DNA of 64,000 bases from Methanobacteriota archaeon (GTDB lineage: Archaea > Thermoplasmatota > Thermoplasmata > SG8-5 > JACRNV01): the NCBI GenBank assembly GCA_016214785.1, contig JACRNV010000014.1:1-64000 (forward strand), given 5' to 3'. This document shows, one piece after another, positions 16,464 through 23,800 of this stretch. How positions within the stretch are numbered: the first letter of the stretch is position 1; every line of letters starts with the position of its first letter. A program made the translations under genes and the position numbers. The notes beneath the pieces were generated by a model. The model ran no database searches, was not told the DNA's origin, and saw only the letters and a list, made by a program, of their open reading frames with translations.

Positions 16464-17365
16464 TGCGCAGGGAGACGGCATGGCGCGTCTTCTCCGCCGA
16501 ACTCGGCGACGCGACGCTGGAGCTGCGGGGCGAGGGGGAGCGCGCCCCGACCTACCTGGTGACACCGCTCGGCGCGAAGATAAACCGCGTCATAGCCGTG
16601 GGCGTCATAACCGACGTGGAGAACACCGGCGAGGACGACAACCCGTACTGGCGCGCGAAGATGGCCGACCCGACGGGGACGTTCTTCATCTCCGCAGGGC
16701 AGTTCCAGCCCGATGCAGCAAAGGCGCTGTCCAGGCTCAAGCCGCCGGTCTTCGCGGCCGTCATAGGCAAGGTGAGGGCGTACTCGCCCGAGCCCGGCGT
16801 CACTTACATAACGCTCAGGCCGGAGATAGTAAAGGAGGTCGATGCCCAGACGCGCGACTACTGGGTGCTGGACGCCTGCCGGAGCCTGAGGCGCAGGCTC
16901 CATGCCTTCGAGGAGACCAAGGCGCTGGAGAAGCCCACGCGCGAGGCAGTGGCCGCGCTCGGCTACTCCGAAGTGGCAGACGGCATCATCACCGCCATCG
17001 AGCATTACGGCGAGGCCGATACCCCGAAGTACCGGGCCATCCTGCTCGAGGGGCTGAGATACCTGCTACCGGAGTACCAGCAGTCCCCGCCCGCAGAAGA
17101 GCCCGCGGAGGAGTCCGAGGCCGCCGAGACCGAGGAGGAGGAGGACGCCCTGGAGGCGATGCTCGCACCCACGCCGGACGAGGAGAAGGTCCTGAAGATA
17201 ATCGACGACCTCAACAAGGACGGCAAGGGCGTGCAGGTCGATAAAATCGTCGAGGCCGCCAAGCCCAAGAAGATGAACAAGGAGGCGGTCGAGAAGATGC
17301 TCGAGAGCCTCAAGGAGAAGGGGCAGGTCTACGAGCCCAAGCTCGGCAGGTTCATGCGCTCCTGA
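16460..17365 (+). CDS. RPA-associated protein (COG3390-type)
   Basis: 301 aa. The N-terminal 130 residues form an OB-fold (VIAVGVITDVENTGEDDNPYWRAKMADPTG), followed by a helical middle and an acidic linker of Glu runs near residues 210-235. The C-terminal 70 residues look like a winged helix (KILDLN-type helix then VDKIVEAAKPKKMNKEAVEKML). This is the standard partner encoded after euryarchaeal RPA and likely forms the heterotrimer or modulates its DNA binding. The ATG at 16460 overlaps the RPA stop. Confidence 0.88.
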   Translation: MMRRETAWRVFSAELGDATLELRGEGERAPTYLVTPLGAKINRVIAVGVITDVENTGEDDNPYWRAKMADPTGTFFISAGQFQPDAAKALSRLKPPVFAAVIGKVRAYSPEPGVTYITLRPEIVKEVDAQTRDYWVLDACRSLRRRLHAFEETKALEKPTREAVAALGYSEVADGIITAIEHYGEADTPKYRAILLEGLRYLLPEYQQSPPAEEPAEESEAAETEEEEDALEAMLAPTPDEEKVLKIIDDLNKDGKGVQVDKIVEAAKPKKMNKEAVEKMLESLKEKGQVYEPKLGRFMRS

Positions 17366-17412
17366 GGGGCGATGATGTCAGCGAAGGGATAATCGCACAA
17401 TATCCGTCGCAC

Positions 17413-17444
17413 TGGCGCCCATGGCAGAGGCGGCATGGGCGCCA
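17413..17444. terminator. strong hairpin between convergent genes
   Basis: TGGCGCCCATG (17413-17423) pairs perfectly with CATGGGCGCCA (17434-17444) across a 10-nt loop. It sits between the end of the RPA partner gene and the end of a convergent membrane gene, so it may end or shield both transcripts. There is no clear poly-T run after it on either strand. Confidence 0.5.
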
Positions 17445-17464
17445 CTAACCTTTCCGACGATAAC

Positions 17465-17797
17465 TCACCACGGGATGTCCTTGCGGCAGTGCGGGCAGGC
17501 GCGGCTCTCCTCGGGCATCTGCGCGCCGCAGTGCATGCACGCAATCTTCTGGGGAGGCTGCCTTGCGGGTGCCTCGGTGAAGGCGAAAGCGCCCAGGACG
17601 GCTGCGAGAACGACGAACGTGACGCCGGCGACGAGGCTGAAGGTCACAAGCTCGGCGAAGTTGATGGATTCCCCGGCGGCTGCGCCGAGGAGCTGGACCA
17701 TCGTCGGGTATGCGAACCAGCCGAGCGCCATCCACAGGCACAGGGGGGATGCGAACCTCGCTGCCACTCGCGCCGCCTCCGGGAAGCGCTCCGTCAT
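17465..17797 (-). CDS. membrane protein with C-terminal zinc ribbon
   Basis: 110 aa from ATG 17797, which overlaps the stop of the PrsW-like gene (ATGA). Two or three TM helices (about residues 14-40 and 46-72) are followed by CMHCGAQMPEESRACPHC, a treble-clef-type zinc ribbon, and a short tail DIPW. The 200-aa ORF in the track reads upstream out of frame with the real neighbour. Likely acts with the PrsW-like protease in the membrane; the function is unproven. Confidence 0.7.
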   Translation of the reverse strand: MTERFPEAARVAARFASPLCLWMALGWFAYPTMVQLLGAAAGESINFAELVTFSLVAGVTFVVLAAVLGAFAFTEAPARQPPQKIACMHCGAQMPEESRACPHCRKDIPW

Positions 17798-18363
17798 CCC
17801 ACCACCGAGACGGCGAAGTTGAAGAAGCCGTGGATGCACATCGCAACGGCGATGAAGAAGATGAAGTGCCAGGGGTCCTTGCTCTTCGTCCAGAGGCCGT
17901 ATCCCACGCCCGTCAGGGTCGTGCAGAGCATGTGCACCGGGAAGAGCAGGCGCGTCCCGAGGAGCATGAGCATCGTCCCCCAGCCCCACGAGGAGATGCT
18001 CCACATGTAGAGCGCGTCCTCCATGAGCGCGAACCCGAGACCGGCCACGAACCCTAGCACGGCCCATTGCACGAGCGAGAAGTCCGGCCGCTCCTCGTGC
18101 CAGACGACCATGAGCCCGATGGGCTTCACGGCCTCCTCGACGAGCGGCGCGACTATGGTCACCGTCAGCAGCGAGAAGAAGAGCGGGTCTATGAGGGCGA
18201 GCGCGAAAGACGGGACGATGTAACCCGTCTCGCCGAGCATGGCGAACGCGCCCGCGATGGCGCCCACGCCCATCGCCAGCGCGACGTGCCTGGCCCGTAG
18301 CTTGGGGGGCGCGCCTGGCGCATCACCCGTTGCTTGCGCGGGCGGGGGGCTCGTGCCTTCCAT
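17794..18363 (-). CDS. PrsW/CPBP-like intramembrane metalloprotease
   Basis: 189 aa with about six TM helices. The key motifs are PLVEEAVKP (EExxK), GFVAGLGFALMEDALYM (second acidic/Phe-rich motif), and conserved histidines in LLFPVHMLCTTLTGVGYG and CIHGFFNF. These are the metal-ligand motifs of the PrsW family, which cleaves membrane-anchored regulators. A Pro/Ala-rich cytosolic N-terminus precedes TM1. It lies between a zinc-ribbon four-TM protein and another zinc-ribbon protein, a plausible membrane signalling operon. Substrate unknown. Confidence 0.75.
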   Translation of the reverse strand: MEGTSPPPAQATGDAPGAPPKLRARHVALAMGVGAIAGAFAMLGETGYIVPSFALALIDPLFFSLLTVTIVAPLVEEAVKPIGLMVVWHEERPDFSLVQWAVLGFVAGLGFALMEDALYMWSISSWGWGTMLMLLGTRLLFPVHMLCTTLTGVGYGLWTKSKDPWHFIFFIAVAMCIHGFFNFAVSVVG

Positions 18364-18367
18364 CCCC

Positions 18368-19375
18368 TCACTTCCCCGCCCTCTGGAGGAGCGCGTCCTC
18401 GAACTGCCACTGGCAGTGGAAGTGCGTGTTCCAGTCGGTTATCACTACGTATAGCCAGTAGTACGAGAACACGAGCAGCGAGATTACGGAGATGATGAGG
18501 TAGAGCGAGGTCGGGCGCTCCCACAGCTCCTTCGCGTCGGACGTTACCACCGGCGTGCCGAGCCTGGCGAAGGCCAGCCTGGTCTGGTGCAGGAAGGTGT
18601 GCTGCCTCGCGTCGTGTGCGTGGGCGTCCTTGGTCAGGGTGTTCAGTACTATGAGGAGTGCGAATACGTCCACGACCGGGATGGCGCAGAGAACCGCCCA
18701 CGTGACCGCGCCGCGCTCCGCGCCCTCGTCCGCGCTGCCGAGGGCGTCCACGGCGGTCATGCTCGCGACCTCCATGCCTATCGCGCCCTCGCTCTTCATG
18801 TTCCTCGCCGTTAGGTATTCCACAAGTCCTAAGCGGAACAGCCTGTCCCTTTTGACGTGGCGGTCCCTTCTGTCGACGAGTCGATAGACGACGACGGCCT
18901 GGACCACGTACTTCGTGGCGAAGAGGAAGAAGAGCCCTAGGGCGAATACGACGAAGAAAGGCCCGGAGTTCCAGCTTGAGGTCAGCGAGATGCTGTAAAC
19001 AACTACATAGAAGAAGAGAAGAACCCAGGAGCCCACCGTTGCAAGGAGCATCACCCAGACCCATATCGCCGAGAGGGGCCTGTCGGCCTCCTTCCTGTGG
19101 CGCAGCCCCTCGTTCAGCTTCTTCAGGCCATCCTCCTCGCTCGGAGCCTTGAACCCCAGAGGCCAGGGGCCGTGCCCCATCGGCGGCGGTGGCGGGGGCG
19201 GCGGCGTGGGCTGGGCGTACATCGGTATATATTGAGGTGTGTACTGTGGGGCGTAATGCTGCTGGTCGTGCGCGGACGGCATGTAGAGCTGGCAGCGAGA
19301 GCAGTACCAGCGCTGGTACTGGGTAATGAATGTGAGATTCTCCCCGCACCTGTAGCACTTGTACTCCGGTTCCAT
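18368..19375 (-). CDS. zinc-ribbon multi-TM protein (DUF4234-like)
   Basis: 335 aa. An N-terminal ribbon (CYRCGENL, then CSRCQLYM) is followed by a linker rich in Gln, Tyr and Pro (APQYTPQYIPMY, then poly-Pro). The membrane region has several helices, with WVWVMLLATVGSWVLLFFYVVVY and a C-terminal LYLIISVISLLVFSYYWLYV pattern reminiscent of DUF4234 modules. TATA-like TTTTATATACAG is on the minus strand near 19400, so it has its own promoter. It is followed four bases later by the PrsW-like gene. Confidence 0.65.
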   Translation of the reverse strand: MEPEYKCYRCGENLTFITQYQRWYCSRCQLYMPSAHDQQHYAPQYTPQYIPMYAQPTPPPPPPPPMGHGPWPLGFKAPSEEDGLKKLNEGLRHRKEADRPLSAIWVWVMLLATVGSWVLLFFYVVVYSISLTSSWNSGPFFVVFALGLFFLFATKYVVQAVVVYRLVDRRDRHVKRDRLFRLGLVEYLTARNMKSEGAIGMEVASMTAVDALGSADEGAERGAVTWAVLCAIPVVDVFALLIVLNTLTKDAHAHDARQHTFLHQTRLAFARLGTPVVTSDAKELWERPTSLYLIISVISLLVFSYYWLYVVITDWNTHFHCQWQFEDALLQRAGK

Positions 19376-19418
19376 GATACCATCCAGAGTAGATTATATC
19401 TGTATATAAAACCTGCCT

Positions 19419-19913
19419 CTAAGGCTCGTACCCCCAGAGCCTGTCCCCGACGAAGTGCAGTGTGCGCACGACCTTTCCCTTCGAGCCTCGCATGCTCGGG
19501 CCGGCCGCGAGCGCCTTCCCGACGGCCAGCGGGGCTCCGTTCTTCATGTCCCGTATCCAGACGCCCTCCCCCTCCTGAATCGAGGCCTCAGCTTCGACGA
19601 CGCCGGGCGCCATGACGTCCGCGCCGTTGCAGACGAACTTGACCGCGCCCATGTCGACGGTGACGAACTTTGTTCGGGGGTGCATCGAGAGAATGAGGTG
19701 TACCGTCGGGAGGAGCGTTCCGCCATCCCTGAAGGCGACTATCCTCCCCTTGAGGATGATGACGTCCTGCTTGTCGAATGAGCCGCTCTCCACGGCCGAT
19801 TCCGGCGGGAAGGGGGTGATGCCCCACGCACGTTTCATCTCCGCGTCCAGGCTCTCCACCTCGCGGGTACGGAGGCGCCGCCTTTTGTGGACCCTAAGGG
19901 GCTCGGCGGGCAT
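19419..19913 (-). CDS. PUA-domain protein, archaeal MCT1/Tma20-like
   Basis: 164 aa with an N-terminal alpha-beta region (RLRTREVESLDAEMKRAWG) and a C-terminal PUA domain (KFVTVDMGAVKFVCNGADVMAPGV, EGVWIRDMKNGAPLAVG). Length and order match the archaeal COG2016 family, relatives of eukaryotic MCT-1/eIF2D that act on ribosome recycling or initiation. It is eight bases downstream of the SHOCT-repeat protein gene of module 1, so it may be cotranscribed with that surface module, probably without functional link. Confidence 0.82.
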   Translation of the reverse strand: MPAEPLRVHKRRRLRTREVESLDAEMKRAWGITPFPPESAVESGSFDKQDVIILKGRIVAFRDGGTLLPTVHLILSMHPRTKFVTVDMGAVKFVCNGADVMAPGVVEAEASIQEGEGVWIRDMKNGAPLAVGKALAAGPSMRGSKGKVVRTLHFVGDRLWGYEP

Positions 19914-19921
19914 GTCTCAAC

Positions 19922-20899
19922 CTACAGTTCCTCGAGCTCGTTCAGTATCTTCTCCTCGAAGGCGGTGTCCTTCTTCTTCGGCTTGTCCTCGGGATCCTTC
20001 TTGAGGTCCAGGTCGTCGAGCAGGTGGTGGAGTTCCTTCAGCGAGACCTCCTCCTTCTCGTCGGCCGTGAGGTCGCCCTTGAGCAGCTCCTCCTCCTCCA
20101 TCTTCCCCTTCGCGGTCTCGGCATCGAGTTCGCTCCGGTACGCAGGCTGGAGCCTCTCGTACGTGGCCTTGGACACGCTGCCCAGAGCGTAGGCGTCCTC
20201 GAGCTGGTCGAGCTTCTCCTGCGGCGTGAGACCGACCTTTGGCAGTGTGTCCCTCTCGGCCTTCAGGGCCTTCTCGTAGTTGGCGAGGCTCTCGCCGTAG
20301 AGCCCCTTGGAGACCTTTCCGGCGGCGAACGCCCTCTCCAGTCCGGAAATCCTGTCCTCCGGCGAGAGTTCTGAGGACGGCAGGTGCTCGAACCCGAACT
20401 CCTCGTCTTCGGCGGGCTTGCGGGGTGCGGGGGCCTCTTTCTTGGCTGGCTCGCCCTTCTCCTCGGGCTCCTCCGGCGCTTCCCCCTTGCCCGGCAGGAA
20501 GTCCCATGCGCAGATGGCAACGATGCCGATTGCGAACGGCACTATCGAGCCGATGTGCCCCTGCGGCTCCTGGCTGCCGATGCCCGAGAAGGGGTTCTGG
20601 ATGCCGAGGATGTAGATCTGCACGACATTCAGCCTGAGGCCGACGATTCCGAAGACCCCTGCTGCCGCAAGGACGAGTCCGACGATGAGGAGCCAGTAGG
20701 TGGCCACGAACCCTTTGCCGCTCTCCTTTTCCTTGGGGTGCTCGGGCTTCTTTGGCTTTTCCTCCTTCTTCATCGGCGCCTTCTTTTCGGGCACTCTATC
20801 CCGGCGCTCGAGCTCCTCGTAGAGGTTCCGGCTGCTCTGCTTCTCGGTCTCCTGGGCCACGCCCCTGGCGCGCTTGTCGTCGATGGCCTTCGCGCTCAT
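19922..20899 (-). CDS. two-TM protein with SHOCT-like repeats (module 1 partner)
   Basis: 325 aa. A Lys/Glu-rich N-terminus is followed by TM1 (YWLLIVGLVLAAAGVFGIV), a short external loop LNVVQIYILGIQNPFSGIG, TM2 (IVPFAIGIVAICAW), and a long acidic cytosolic tail. The tail holds two SHOCT-like units (DRISGLERAFAAGKVSKGLY and EKLDQLEDAYALGSVSKATY) and ends DTAFEEKILNELEEL. ATG 20899 overlaps the stop of the GLTNG protein gene and has GGAGGGG six bases upstream. It is a clear paralogue of the 26238-27479 protein. SHOCT units are usually oligomerisation or tethering modules. Function unknown. Confidence 0.7.
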   Translation of the reverse strand: MSAKAIDDKRARGVAQETEKQSSRNLYEELERRDRVPEKKAPMKKEEKPKKPEHPKEKESGKGFVATYWLLIVGLVLAAAGVFGIVGLRLNVVQIYILGIQNPFSGIGSQEPQGHIGSIVPFAIGIVAICAWDFLPGKGEAPEEPEEKGEPAKKEAPAPRKPAEDEEFGFEHLPSSELSPEDRISGLERAFAAGKVSKGLYGESLANYEKALKAERDTLPKVGLTPQEKLDQLEDAYALGSVSKATYERLQPAYRSELDAETAKGKMEEEELLKGDLTADEKEEVSLKELHHLLDDLDLKKDPEDKPKKKDTAFEEKILNELEEL

Positions 20900-23800
20900 G
20901 GGCGTCCCCTCCTGCGCCGCCAGGCGATGGCCAATGGCACGACGATCAGAACGATGGGCAGCGCCATTGCCTGGAACTCGGGGATGGAACCGATGTTCCG
21001 GGCGTTTGGCGTCGGCTGGTCGGCATTTATTCCGCATGTGATTTCCCAGTCCGCTTTCGCGTTGGTGTCGTTGGAGCTCATGTCCCTGCCGATGGTGTTG
21101 CCCTGAACGAATCCAGTCGTGTCCACGTATCGCCCAGCACCCCCGGGCCAGTTGGACGAGTTGACCGCGAGCTGGTAGTACGCGCCCGAAGGCTCCGAAG
21201 TCCCCCAGGCCACGAAGTCCCTGATGGTGCCGTTTGCGTCCACGAGTGCGAGGTAGTCGTCCGCGCCGAGCGACGAGCCGGCATCGACCTTGCTGTAGCC
21301 GCCGGCGATGAGGGCCGTCGCTGCTGGATATGTGTATACTGCCAGGTCTGTGCCGTCGATGAGCTTCCATCCGGAGATGTCGTACGTTACCGCCGCCGGG
21401 TTGTAGATCTCGAACCAGTCGTCGCCGCTCGTCGGGTCGAACATGGCCTCGTTGATGACCACGGTGCTCTGTGTGAGGGAGACGCGCTGCGCGTACAGGT
21501 CGTAGTCCAAGGTATTCCGAAGGTCATGCCATAGGACGATGGCGCCGCCCTGTCCGTCTATCACGACCTGCGGGGTGTAGGATGTATCGACGGGGCTTGA
21601 TGTGACGAGCAGCGGCATCCCCGCCGCGTCCCACTCGATGGCGCCGGTCGAATTGATGTGCTGGAGGCAGATGCGCCCGTTGGTCGCGTCATTGAAGGCT
21701 ATCAGCGCGCCGCCGTCGCCGTCGGGCACGGCCTGCGGCCTCTCCTGGTTGCCGGTAGCATCGCAGATGCCGATTCCCGAGGGCACCAGAACGTTCCCTT
21801 CGCCGTCGATGTTCTGGGCGAAGACGCTGTTGGTGCCGTCGCGTCCGTCCTGCCAGACGACGATGGCGCCCCCCTTGCCGTCCGGCGATAGCTCGGGGTA
21901 GTACTGGTTCCCCGGGTTGGCGCAGACCTGAATGCCGTCGGCGGTCCAGTTGGCCGCTCCGGACGAATCGATGCGCTGCGCGAAGGCGTGCGAACCACCG
22001 CCGCGGGTGTCCTGCCATGCGATTATTGCGCCGCCGGCCCCGTCCTGCAGCACGCGCGGCGAGAATTGCGTGTCGGACTGGGCGCAGACTGGCATGCCGT
22101 TCGCAGTCCATTGGGACGAGCCCGACGGATCAACGCGCTGGGCGTAGATGTCCGATATGGCATTGGCGGGATCGGACCTGTAATCCTCCCATACGATTAT
22201 GGCGCCGCCCTGCCCGTCCTGGACGGCCTGCTGCGAGTACTGGTCGTTGTCGGCGTCGCCCACCGGCACGCCATCCGCTGTCCAGAGCATGGCGCCCGAT
22301 GAGTTGGCCCTCTGCGCGAATACGCTGTAGTTGACCCCGTTGCGCCAGTCGTCCCAGGCGATGATGGCGCCGCCCTGTCCGTCGGGGACGATTTGCGGCG
22401 TGTTCTGGTCGTTCGGCGCCGTGCAGACCGCAGCCCCGTTCGCGGCCCACAGTACCTCGCCCGTGGCGTTTACGCGCTGGGCGTAGATCTCGCCGTCCCC
22501 GCGCAGGTCCATCCATGCGATGATTGCTCCGCCCTGCCCGTCACAAACGAGCACCGGGAGCAGCTGGTCGCTGCCTTCTGTGCAGATGGCCACGCCGCCG
22601 GCCGTCCAGAGCGCTTGCCCCCCGGCGGTCATGCGCTGCGCGTAGATGTCGACATTCCCCGCGCGCAAGTCCTGCCATGCGACGATGGCTCCGCCCTGCC
22701 CGTCAGGGACGGCCGCGGAGGCTTGCTGGTTGCCAGTTGCGGTGGAGACCGCCGTGTTGGTCGCAGCGTCCCCCCAGTCTGGGTGCAGGGAATGGCTCTC
22801 GACGAACTCCTTGCCGTCCTCGATGATGGCCTGGGCGTAGATGTCCCAGTCTGTCGTTGCGCTATTCCGTTGGTCCAACCAGAGGATGATAATTCCCTTA
22901 AGCTCGTTCGCTGTTTTAGACTGCTCGGGAGATTGCGCTTGCTGGTTGCCGGATAGCCAGCGGTTATCGATAGTAATTCGGGGTATTCTTTGGTTTCCAG
23001 ATGCTGTTGATACCGAAATTTCATTTTCAGCCCAAAGCGGGACCCCATTTATGTTCACTCGCTGGGCGTAGATGTCGCTGTTGCCGCCGTTTCTGAAATC
23101 TTCCCATGTAATTATCGCTCCACCCTGCCCGTCGGGAACGATCCGTTGGTACCCTTGTAGGTTGACAGCTGTGCATATCCCAGTCCCATTGTCAGTCCAC
23201 TGCATAACCCCGGTCGCGTTCACGCGTTGTGCGTAGATATCACCATTGCCACGCCAGTCTTCCCATGCGATTATCGCTCCACCCTGTCCGTCGGGTACAA
23301 GCTGCGGGTTATATTGACCATTAACCGCAGTACATATTGCGGTGCCATTCTCAGTCCACTGAATCGCTCCAAGCACACTCACTCGCTGGGCGTAAATATC
23401 GTTATTAATCACACCTGCCCTGTAATCCTCCCATGTGATGATGGCACCTCCCTGGCCGTCTGAGATTATCTTCGGATAATATTGGTTGTTGGTAGCTGTG
23501 CATATGATGATGCCATTTGCAGCCCATTGTGCTATTCCAGTCGCGTTCACGTGCTGCGCATAGATATCGTGATTACCGTTTCTGATATCTTGCCAGGTTA
23601 TTATCGCGCCGCCTTGCCCGTCAGGTATGAGGTTCGGGTTATATTGACCATTGGCGTCGTTGCATGTTGCCACGCCATTTACTATCCACTGAGTTAAACC
23701 TGATGCATTCACGCGCTGGGTGTAAATGTTCCAGAAACCAAGATGGTTATCTCCCCATGTAATTATCGCTCCACCCTGACCATCTGGGATTATCTTTGGA